Assembly (NCBI GenBank): GCA_041635755.1
Contig: JBFKUL010000081.1
Coordinates: forward strand, 1 to 11,054
Length of the DNA: 11,054 nucleotides
From: JBFKUL01 sp041635755
GTDB lineage: Bacteria > Pseudomonadota > Gammaproteobacteria > Burkholderiales > SG8-39
Reading direction: 5' to 3'
Under the pieces are notes generated by a model. The model saw only the letters and a program-made list of their open reading frames with translations, did not search any database and was not told the origin of the DNA. Each line of letters begins with the position of its first letter. Position 1 is the first letter of the stretch. Below are positions 1 through 6,259 of the stretch, piece by piece. The position numbers and the translations under genes are program-made.

Positions 1-182
1 GCGCCGACCCGCTCAAAGTGGAGCACAAGCTCCTCAAGCACACGCCGCCCGAGTTTCTGAAGAACGCGCACCACTGGCTGATCCTGCACGGACGCTACGT
101 ATGCACGGCCCGCAAGCCGCGCTGTCCCGAGTGCCTGATCCGCGACCTGTGCGACTTCCGCGGCAAGACCCGCAGCCCCTGA
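1..182 (+). CDS. nth: Endonuclease III, C-terminal end (5' end outside window)
   Basis: This is the last 59 residues and TGA stop of a DNA glycosylase/AP lyase that removes oxidised pyrimidines in base excision repair. The reading frame starts at base 3. The segment HHWLILHGRYVC is a hallmark of the Nth family, and it is followed by the [4Fe-4S] cluster motif C-X6-C-X2-C-X5-C, with cysteines at residues 34, 41, 44 and 50 of the visible part. The spacing is exactly that of E. coli Nth. The tail ends nine residues after the last cysteine, the usual length for the family, so the C-terminus looks complete. The catalytic helix-hairpin-helix and the lysine/aspartate pair lie upstream of the window. 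The gene is followed by a short hairpin at 198-217. Identification is firm; only the family end is visible. Confidence 0.95.
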   Translation, partial: ADPLKVEHKLLKHTPPEFLKNAHHWLILHGRYVCTARKPRCPECLIRDLCDFRGKTRSP

Positions 183-193
183 GCTGCGCAAAC

Positions 194-217
194 AAAAAAG
201 GGCGCCGCAGCGCCCTT
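194..217 (-). terminator. Bidirectional hairpin, Rho-independent terminator for the minus-strand cytochrome genes
   Basis: A perfect 8-bp stem (AAGGGCGC at 198-205 with GCGCCCTT at 210-217) closes a CGCA loop. On the minus strand the stem runs into six Ts (complement of 199-194), giving a classical intrinsic terminator for transcripts coming from the cytochrome pair. On the plus strand the T-tract is only TTCTC, so termination of nth would be weaker. The structure is seen directly; function is inferred. Confidence 0.75.
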
Positions 218-247
218 CTCAACCCCACCCGCCGTTCTTAAGGATGG

Positions 248-282
248 GGGTACGGGGGAAACCTGGGTTTCCCCTGTTCCTA
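248..282. repeat. 35-bp hairpin repeat, copy 1
   Basis: This copy is identical over 35 bases to 322-356. Its core is an inverted repeat: GGGGAAACC (255-263) pairs with GGTTTCCCC (266-274) across a 2-base centre, flanked by GGGTAC on the left and TGTTCCTA on the right. The similarity continues past the exact repeat with a 2-base offset (the CTGTCC that follows). It is too short for a mobile element with coding capacity and resembles a REP-type intergenic palindrome. I do not recognise the family. Confidence 0.85.
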
Positions 283-293
283 TCCTGTCCCGT

Positions 294-317
294 GCTTCGT
301 CACGCGAGCGACGAAGC
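294..317. repeat. Hairpin between the two 35-bp repeats
   Basis: GCTTCGTC (294-301) and GACGAAGC (310-317) form a perfect 8-bp stem around an 8-base loop. It lies between the two repeat copies, so the strip contains three palindromes in the order repeat, hairpin, repeat. This composite arrangement is like that of BIME-type clusters, but I cannot name a family. Confidence 0.7.
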
Positions 318-321
318 CTTC

Positions 322-356
322 GGGTACGGGGGAAACCTGGGTTTCCCCTGTTCCTA
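322..356. repeat. 35-bp hairpin repeat, copy 2
   Basis: This is an exact second copy of 248-282 in the same orientation, starting 74 bases after the first. The palindromic core is 329-337 with 340-348. Such exact identity in non-coding sequence points to recent duplication or to a repeat family kept uniform across the genome. Confidence 0.85.
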
Positions 357-367
357 CTGTCCTGCAG

Positions 368-405
368 ATCTTCACACCGAGCGCATCAGCGCTCGGTGTG
401 AAGAT
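368..405 (-). other. 17-bp stem hairpin overlapping the 3' end of the second cytochrome gene
   Basis: Bases 368-384 pair perfectly with 389-405 around a 4-base loop (ATCA, 385-388). The stop codon of the minus-strand cytochrome gene (complement of 386-388) lies in the loop, and one arm encodes its last residues, NLHTER. No T-tract follows on the minus strand, so this is not a classical intrinsic terminator. It could be an mRNA 3'-end stabiliser or processing site, with termination further on at 194-217. The same perfect stem could also act in plus-strand read-through from nth. Confidence 0.8.
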
Positions 406-724
406 TAGAGCTTTGGCTGGAGAACCACGCCGCCAGATCCTCGATGTCCTTCTTCGACAGGGCGGCGGCGAAACCTTTCATGATGGGATTGGTGCGCTTG
501 CCGCTCTTGTAATCGCTGAGCGACTTGACCAGGTAGTCGTAGTACTGGCCGGCGATGATCGGCTGGTCCGGGGTCGAGGGCTTGTTGCCGTCCGCACCGT
601 GACACGCGGCGCAGACCTGCGCCGCCTTTTCCTTGCCGGCGGATGCATTGCCCTTCGCCGAGGCGTTCTGGGCCACCGCGAGTCCGAGGGCCGCGACCGC
701 GGCAAGCACGAGAACCTTGCTCAT
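386..724 (-). CDS. Small exported monoheme cytochrome c (c553/c4-half type)
   Basis: The 112-residue protein is a periplasmic electron carrier, likely passing electrons between a quinol-oxidising complex and a terminal oxidase or reductase. A signal peptide covers residues 1-23 (cleavage probably after ASA). The heme motif is CAACH (38-42), with Cys38 and Cys41 for covalent attachment, His42 as one axial ligand and Met82 in NPIMKGF as the likely second. The pattern GN.SAGKEKA before the heme and QPIIAGQYYDYL after it is typical of cytochrome c553 and of one half of diheme cytochrome c4. The start ATG is preceded by GGAGG (731-735, 6-base spacing) that lies inside the upstream cytochrome gene. 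The ATGA overlap with that gene's stop implies translational coupling. The last codons fall in a strong hairpin. The physiological partner is unknown. Confidence 0.92.
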   Translation of the reverse strand: MSKVLVLAAVAALGLAVAQNASAKGNASAGKEKAAQVCAACHGADGNKPSTPDQPIIAGQYYDYLVKSLSDYKSGKRTNPIMKGFAAALSKKDIEDLAAWFSSQSSNLHTER

Positions 725-1062
725 TTCTTGCCTCCGCCGCCGTAGTAGGCGGCGAAGTCCGCCATGTCCTGCTCGCTCAGGCTCGCGGCGATGCCGCGCA
801 TCGACGGATGCGAGCGCTCGCCCGATTTGTAGGCCTGCAGCGCCTTGATGATGTACTCGGGCTGCTGGCCGCCGATCAGGGGCACATGGTAGACCTCGGG
901 GTACGCGGTCTTGTAGCCGGGAACGCCGTGGCAGCCGACGCACATCGAGTTCTTGTTCTTGCCGGCGGACGCGTTGCCGGAAACCTGCGCCAGCGCCGCG
1001 GGTGCCGCGATGCTGAACACGAAGCCGGCCGCGAACAAGGCGGCGGAGAGACGCTGAGGCAT
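721..1062 (-). CDS. Small exported monoheme cytochrome c, first gene of the pair
   Basis: The 113-residue protein is a paralogue of the next gene, with the same layout. Residues 1-25 are a signal peptide ending ALA before Gln26. The heme site is CVGCH (41-45), and Met88 in HPSMRG is the likely sixth ligand. It shares with its neighbour the GNASAGK stretch before the heme and the QxxEYIIKALQAYKSGER helix region, which corresponds to YYDYLVKSLSDYKSGKR there. Together they look like the two lobes of a diheme cytochrome c4 made as separate polypeptides. The C-terminus ends in GGGGKK, and that segment's codons carry the ribosome site for the following gene. A good promoter lies at 1098-1126. The ribosome site before this ATG is weak (GAG only). 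Heterodimer formation with the neighbour is inference. Confidence 0.92.
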   Translation of the reverse strand: MPQRLSAALFAAGFVFSIAAPAALAQVSGNASAGKNKNSMCVGCHGVPGYKTAYPEVYHVPLIGGQQPEYIIKALQAYKSGERSHPSMRGIAASLSEQDMADFAAYYGGGGKK

Positions 1063-1097
1063 GCTTGCTCTGGGTGGGATGTGAATTAAAGCGCGTG

Positions 1098-1126
1098 ATT
1101 CTAGCCGATCGCGGGAAGCCGCTCAA
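1098..1126 (-). promoter_or_regulatory. Sigma70-type promoter for the cytochrome pair
   Basis: Reading the minus strand, TTGAGC (complement of 1121-1126) and TAGAAT (complement of 1098-1103) are separated by exactly 17 bases. They match the -35 consensus at 4 of 6 and the -10 consensus at 5 of 6. A start near 1090 would leave a leader of about 30 bases before the ATG at 1062. Direct sequence match; not tested. Confidence 0.65.
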
Positions 1127-1173
1127 TAAGTGCGGTGTCGCTCGAGCGGCGCGCCGAGGCAAAAGGAAGTGGT

Positions 1174-1182
1174 TGATATAAT
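1174..1182 (+). promoter_or_regulatory. Extended -10 promoter for the MoxR/VWA operon
   Basis: TGATATAAT is an extended -10 element: TGn directly before a perfect TATAAT at 1177-1182. No convincing -35 hexamer sits 16-18 bases upstream (1154-1159 is CCGAGG), which is usual for extended -10 promoters. The predicted start near 1189 gives a leader of about 20 bases. GAAGG at 1197-1201 is a well-placed ribosome site for the ATG at 1209. Confidence 0.6.
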
Positions 1183-1208
1183 CGCGCTTTCTTTGCGAAG
1201 GCCGCTCC

Positions 1209-2054
<846 letters not shown>

Positions 2055-2095
2055 ACTGACCCGCGCACGGGGAGGCTGAGCTCCGCGGCATTGCC

Positions 2096-3268
2096 ATGCT
2101 GATCGACTTCTTCCTCAAGCTGAAAAGCCACAAGCTGCCGGTCTCGATCAAGGAATACCTGACGCTGCTCGAGGCGATGAAGGTAGGCGTGATCGGCCCC
2201 TCGGTGGACGAGTTCTACTTTCTGTCGCGCGCGGCCCTGGTCAAGGACGAAGCCAACTTCGACAAGTTCGACCGCGCTTTCTCGGAGTTCTGGCAAGGCG
2301 TGGAAACGATTCCCGGCATCGAGTCGCAGATTCCGCTCGAATGGCTGCTCAAGCAGGTCGAACTGACGCTGTCGGACGAGGAGAAGAAGCAGATCGAGGC
2401 GCTCGGCGGCTGGGAAAAGCTCATGGAGACGCTGAAAAAGCGCCTCGAGGAGCAGAAGGCCCGCCACCAGGGCGGCAGCAAGTGGATCGGCACCGGCGGC
2501 ACCTCGCCGTTCGGCGCCTACGGCTACAACCCCGAAGGCATCCGCATCGGACAGGACCGCTCGCGCAACCGCTCCGCGGTCAAGGTCTGGGACCAGCGCG
2601 AGTACCGCAACCTCGACGATGCCGTCGAGCTCGGCACGCGCAACATCAAAGTGGCGCTCCGGCGCCTGCGGCGCTTCGCGCGCGACGGTGCACCCGAGGA
2701 ATTCGACCTCGAGCACACCATCGACGCCACCGCGCGCAAGGCTTATCTCGACATCCACATGCGGCCCGAGCGCCGCAACGCGATCAAGGTGCTGTTGCTG
2801 CTCGACATCGGCGGCACGATGGACGACCACGTGAAGCTGTGCGAGGAGCTGTTCTCGGCTGCCAAGACGGAGTTCAAGCACCTGGAGTATTTCTACTTCC
2901 ACAACTGCCTGTACGACTTCGTGTGGAAGGACAACCGCCGCCGCCACTCGGAGCGCACGCGCACCTGGGATCTGCTGCACAAGTACGGCCACGACTACAA
3001 GGTGATCTTCGTCGGCGATGCCACCATGAGCCCCTATGAGATCCTGCAGCCTGGCGGCTCGATCGAGTACTTCAACGAGGAGCCGGGCGCGGCCTGGCTC
3101 AAACGCATGACCGACGTCTATTCGAAATGCGTCTGGCTCAATCCCGAGCCCGAGGAGGTCTGGGCCTACCGCCAGTCAATCCAGATCATGAAAGAGCTGA
3201 TGAACGGGCGCATGTTCCCGACCACGCTCGAGGGCCTGGAGCGCGCCATGCGCACGCTGGTCAAGTAG
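2096..3268 (+). CDS. VWA-domain protein of the CoxE-like family, MoxR partner
   Basis: The 390-residue cytosolic protein has no signal peptide. The N-terminal half (1-125) is helical and charged, ending in a probable coiled coil (EKLMETLKKRLEEQK, about 107-121), followed by a Gly-rich link around 125-150. A VWA fold occupies about 228-370. The metal-site (MIDAS) strand reads LLLLDIGGTMDDH (233-245): Asp237 is kept, but the DxSxS motif is DxGxT. VIFVGDATMSPYEI (303-316) is the later strand with Asp308 and is a recognisable signature of this family. The ATG has no close Shine-Dalgarno (a GGGGAGG lies 20 bases upstream), so translation may be coupled to the MoxR gene. The start fits the family's usual MLIDFF N-terminus. 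The likely role is adaptor linking the MoxR ATPase to its client. The family call is strong; the client is unknown. Confidence 0.9.
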   Translation: MLIDFFLKLKSHKLPVSIKEYLTLLEAMKVGVIGPSVDEFYFLSRAALVKDEANFDKFDRAFSEFWQGVETIPGIESQIPLEWLLKQVELTLSDEEKKQIEALGGWEKLMETLKKRLEEQKARHQGGSKWIGTGGTSPFGAYGYNPEGIRIGQDRSRNRSAVKVWDQREYRNLDDAVELGTRNIKVALRRLRRFARDGAPEEFDLEHTIDATARKAYLDIHMRPERRNAIKVLLLLDIGGTMDDHVKLCEELFSAAKTEFKHLEYFYFHNCLYDFVWKDNRRRHSERTRTWDLLHKYGHDYKVIFVGDATMSPYEILQPGGSIEYFNEEPGAAWLKRMTDVYSKCVWLNPEPEEVWAYRQSIQIMKELMNGRMFPTTLEGLERAMRTLVK

Positions 3269-3311
3269 CGGCGCGCGCCCCGCAGCCCGCCACCGCTCAC
3301 CACCCTATCGA

Positions 3312-4559
3312 GTGCAGTTCAAGCGCGCATCATGGCTGGACGCGCTGGCCAGCGCCGCGGGCGAGGCACGCCCGCTCACGCGCGAGCTGCGCGCCGCGCT
3401 GCACCAGCTGGATGACGCGCTGTTCGAGCTCTGGAACCTCGGCGAGAACGTGCTGCTCGCCTGGAGTTACGACCGGCGGCAACTGCGCGTGCTGCCGGTG
3501 CGCCACTACGCGATCGCGGAGGCGATCCATTACGGCTCGGCCAACGCGCACGACATCGACACCGCGACACAATCGGTGAACGAGATCCTCGCCGGTCCGA
3601 CTTATCTGCCGCGCAAGGAGTTCGAGCGCGTCTGCCGTCTGTTCGAAGGCACGCCCCGGCCGATCAATGTGGACTTCGAGGTCGGCGCCAATGTGAGCAT
3701 CGGGCTCGTCAGCCGGCTCATCGACCGCTACGGCATGACGCTGGTGCGAAGCCGCGCCGTGGTGCTGCTCGACGCGGTCGAGTTCTCGCTGCGCGCGCCG
3801 CTCGAGCAGGTGGCGATGCTCGGCAGCCTCGCCTACTCGGTGAATTCGACCTACCGCCAGCTGTTGTCCAAGAACATCCGCGTCAACTTCGCGCGCACCA
3901 GCACCGGGGACGGGTTCTACATCTGGAACCGCGAGCGCTCGCTGGAAGCCGATATCGCCCTGTACCAGCTGACCATAATGATCCTCGCGGACAACGCCGC
4001 GGCACAGAACAAATCGAGGGGCACCTGGGTGCCGCGCCTGCGCGCCGCATTCCATGTCGGCGAGCACTACGAGTTCTACCAGGTTGAGGCACTCAACCCG
4101 ACAACCTTCAGCTACATCGTCGGGCCCGTGACCATCGATCTGTCGCGCATGGTCGAAAAGGCGCTGCCGGGTCAGATCCTGCTTGGCGAATTCGACCTCC
4201 AGGTGCGCGAGCATTCGACCGGCCGCACCGTGCACTACGACACGCTCGATTTCTTCAACAAGGCCACTGCGGCGCTCGGGCAACTGCGCGGTCTGGAGAT
4301 CGCCGGAGATCGTATCGAGCGTATCCGCTGCTATCTCACCGGCGAGCGCCGTGGGGCGGAGCGCTATGCGCTCAACCGCTACCATATCCTGGACAAGCAC
4401 GGCACGAGTCGCCGGGTGTACAACGCCAAGATCAACATCCATCGCGAGCGCGCCGAGCCGATTTTCCTCGGGGTGAAAGACGAGGACCTCGCGCCATTCA
4501 CGGCTAATCAGGTCGACGTGCTCGACCGTGCGTTGCAGCCCGAGCCCGATGCCGGGTAG
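3312..4559 (+). CDS. Uncharacterised protein with a divergent class III nucleotide-cyclase-like core
   Basis: I do not recognise this 415-residue protein as a named family. Residues 1-145 resemble nothing I know. From about 148 to 295 the pattern follows a class III cyclase homology domain: AVVLLDAVEFS (149-159, Asp154 in the first metal-binding place), RTSTGDGFYIW (195-205, Asp200 in the second), RAAFHVGEHYEF (244-255), and IVGPVTIDLSRMVEKALPGQILL (269-291), which parallels the VGDAVNLAARL...PGQIL segment of true cyclases. Both aspartates and Arg279 are kept, but the transition-state Asn is Ile/Asp and the Lys before GD is missing, so activity is doubtful. Residues 296-415 are a mixed tail. 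The start is GTG, with no clear ribosome site, 43 bases after the VWA gene. The next gene overlaps it by 11 bases. The open frame on the opposite strand covering nearly the same bases shows no such domain pattern. The gene is real; the function is unknown. Confidence 0.75.
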   Translation: MQFKRASWLDALASAAGEARPLTRELRAALHQLDDALFELWNLGENVLLAWSYDRRQLRVLPVRHYAIAEAIHYGSANAHDIDTATQSVNEILAGPTYLPRKEFERVCRLFEGTPRPINVDFEVGANVSIGLVSRLIDRYGMTLVRSRAVVLLDAVEFSLRAPLEQVAMLGSLAYSVNSTYRQLLSKNIRVNFARTSTGDGFYIWNRERSLEADIALYQLTIMILADNAAAQNKSRGTWVPRLRAAFHVGEHYEFYQVEALNPTTFSYIVGPVTIDLSRMVEKALPGQILLGEFDLQVREHSTGRTVHYDTLDFFNKATAALGQLRGLEIAGDRIERIRCYLTGERRGAERYALNRYHILDKHGTSRRVYNAKINIHRERAEPIFLGVKDEDLAPFTANQVDVLDRALQPEPDAG

Positions 4560-5184
4560 CACCGCGCGGGGCACGGGGCCGGTGCGCCCGATTGACGCGG
4601 CGAGCCTCGTGCTGGTTCGGCGTGGCAGCGGCGCGCCGGAGATCCTGATGGGCCGGCGCGCGCGGCGCCATCGCTTTCTGCCCGATTTCTACGTCTTCCC
4701 CGGCGGGCGCGTCGACCGCGGCGATCACCGCGTGGAGCCACACACGCGCCTGAGCGCCGGCACCGAGGCGGCGTTAGCGCGTGTCGGTGGATCCGCCCGC
4801 GCGCGAGCGCTCGCCGTCGCGGCGGTGCGCGAGACGCTGGAGGAAACCGGGCTGCTGCTGGGCGAACTGCGCGCTGGGCGTCTGCGGCCCTCGCTCGACA
4901 CGCTCGAGTACATCGTGCGCGCGATCACGCCGAGCGCGAGTCCGATCCGTTTCCACGCGCGCTTCTTCATGGCCGACGCAGCCTGCGCGCGCGGCGAGCT
5001 GCGCAGCAACGGCGAGCTGCTCGATCTCGGCTGGCGTGCGCTCGACGCCTGCCGTGCGCTGCCGATCGCCGACATCACCGAATTCGTGCTTGAGCGCGTG
5101 CGCGAGCGGCTGCGCGATGCGCGGCCGCTCGCGCGAGTACCGGTGTTCTCCTACCGGTACGGACGCGCCTCGATTCGCACCTGA
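4549..5184 (+). CDS. Nudix hydrolase, NUDT7/8/19-like layout
   Basis: The 211-residue enzyme belongs to the Nudix superfamily, which cleaves nucleoside diphosphates linked to another moiety (for example NDP-sugars, CoA derivatives or dinucleotides). The box is visible but stretched: FPGGRVDRGD (50-59) supplies the glycine turn, with Asp59 where the short box has Glu. The catalytic helix RETLEETGLLL (94-104) with Glu98 and Glu99 follows about 34 residues later instead of the usual 7. This insertion is characteristic of NUDT7/8/19-type and related bacterial proteins. ATG at 4549 is chosen because it overlaps the end of the preceding gene by 11 bases and fits coupled translation; a GTG at 4528 is an alternative that would add seven residues. 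No strong ribosome site is visible for either. The substrate is unknown. It is the last gene of the apparent operon and meets a convergent gene after 26 bases. Confidence 0.88.
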   Translation: MPGSTARGTGPVRPIDAASLVLVRRGSGAPEILMGRRARRHRFLPDFYVFPGGRVDRGDHRVEPHTRLSAGTEAALARVGGSARARALAVAAVRETLEETGLLLGELRAGRLRPSLDTLEYIVRAITPSASPIRFHARFFMADAACARGELRSNGELLDLGWRALDACRALPIADITEFVLERVRERLRDARPLARVPVFSYRYGRASIRT

Positions 5185-5210
5185 GCCTATCCGGGCGCCA
5201 TTGAGCGCGG

Positions 5211-6053
5211 CTAAGCCCGCGTCTCGTGGATGCGGCGGTGCGCGTCGTGCGCGGGGGCACGCACGCGATAGTCGAAATCACGCACCCCCGGAACGGAGGC
5301 GACCACCTCGACCGCGGCAAGCAGCTTCTCGGTGCCGCCGAGATTGCCGCCCAGCGTCACGCGGCCCTCGCGGGAGGTGACGATCGCTTTCGCGTCGCGT
5401 GTCTCGGGCGAGCGGCGCAGCGCCGCCCGCACGCGCGCCGAAAGCGCCAGGTCTTCCATGGTCTGTCGCGATTCTCGGGTCTCGGCAAACAGCGGCGAGC
5501 GCACCAGCCGCAGCACCTCCTCGACGCACTCGTCGATACTGACCCGCTCGGTGTTGAGCACCAGGTCGTAGTGCTCGGGATCGGTCCACTGCAGGTCGAA
5601 GTGCCGGCGCATGATCGAAGTGTGCGCCTCGTCGTTGATCTCGATCTCCTGCGCGACCTTGTCGCCGTCGTCGGTCTCGAGCCGCTCCATCATGCGTTGC
5701 TTGCGCAACTCGAACGGCGCGCACACCCGCACGCATACCGCATGCGGCACGTCACGCAACAGATGCGTCGCGCCCCAGCCGCGGATGACGGCGCCCCGGC
5801 CCCGCAGCGCGAGCGCGAAGATCTCGTCGGCCGAATACAGCGCCAGGCTTGTCTTGTCCGCGGTAAGCCGCTCGAGCAGCCCGGCCTTGCCGTCGAGCAA
5901 ACGCTCGACGTGGCTCTTGCGCACGCGCATTCGATCGGCCAGATGATCGATGACCTCGTGGTAAATCACCGACAGGCCGAGCGCCTGGCCGAGACCGGCG
6001 GCGACGTCCTTGCCCAGCGTGCCCATTTCCCGGGTGATGGCGATGATCGTCAC
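5211..6053 (-). CDS. Cytidylate-kinase-like protein with C-terminal BON domain
   Basis: The 280-residue protein carries a P-loop kinase-like domain of the cytidylate-kinase-2 type (about 1-190). It begins MTIIAITREMGTLGKDVA, where GTLGK is the phosphate-binding turn, followed by VIYHEVIDHLA (29-39), AVIRGWGATHLL (88-99), an arginine-rich lid around 115-125 and YDLVLNTERVSIDECVEEV (162-180). Each corresponds to a known element of nucleoside-monophosphate kinases. A BON domain follows at about 201-265 (ALSARVRAAL, then GRVTLGGNLGG and VPGVRDFDYRV). BON domains usually sit in envelope proteins, yet no signal peptide or membrane segment is present, so this one should be cytosolic. The start is GTG at 6053 with GGGGAGG just upstream. 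It is not a normal cmk (about 225 residues, different P-loop), so a role in routine CMP phosphorylation is unlikely. Substrate and ligand of the BON part are unknown. Confidence 0.87.
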   Translation of the reverse strand: MTIIAITREMGTLGKDVAAGLGQALGLSVIYHEVIDHLADRMRVRKSHVERLLDGKAGLLERLTADKTSLALYSADEIFALALRGRGAVIRGWGATHLLRDVPHAVCVRVCAPFELRKQRMMERLETDDGDKVAQEIEINDEAHTSIMRRHFDLQWTDPEHYDLVLNTERVSIDECVEEVLRLVRSPLFAETRESRQTMEDLALSARVRAALRRSPETRDAKAIVTSREGRVTLGGNLGGTEKLLAAVEVVASVPGVRDFDYRVRAPAHDAHRRIHETRA

Positions 6054-6259
6054 GGCCCCTCCCCGTTACCGCAAAGAGGCAATGTTCGACCCGTGCGGGG
6101 GTTGCCGCAAGCCTTTCGGCCGATCGCGCAACGCGTCACGCGACCCGCTGCGCTTGTCGCCCGGTCACGACGGTTTCGTCGAGCGCTGAAGAACGCCGTG
6201 TTTTCATGACATTGGCACCTTGCGCGGCGCGTGTCAGAACGGTGGGTGCGTGATGCGCG
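6054..6259. other. Intergenic strip between the kinase-BON gene and the cyclase gene
   Basis: These 206 bases separate two minus-strand genes. They must hold the end of the cyclase transcript and the promoter of the kinase gene, unless the two are co-transcribed. I find only a weak 5-bp hairpin (6168-6181) without a T-tract and no convincing -35/-10 pair. The ribosome site for the kinase gene lies at 6054-6064. Confidence 0.5.

Noticed and set aside
248..356. Possible CRISPR array
   Set aside because: There are only two repeats, the spacer itself is a palindrome, and there is no cas gene; it fits a palindromic intergenic repeat better.
3330..4574. 414-codon open frame on the minus strand, nearly the same span as the cyclase-like gene
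   Set aside because: It is an antisense shadow typical of high-GC DNA: no domain pattern, unusual His/Arg/Val-rich composition, and the plus frame shows cyclase-like motifs and operon-like overlap with the Nudix gene.
5185..5210. Possible terminator between the convergent Nudix and kinase genes
   Set aside because: Only a 5-bp pairing with a long loop and no T-tract could be found in and around the 26-base gap.
5226..6209. 327-codon plus-strand frame opposite the kinase-BON gene
   Set aside because: It has no domain pattern and a composition expected from reading the opposite strand of a GC-rich gene.
6213..6224. TGGCAC followed by TTGC, resembling a sigma54 promoter
   Set aside because: The spacing between the GG and GC elements is far too short, and the nearest plus-strand gene would be antisense to the cyclase.
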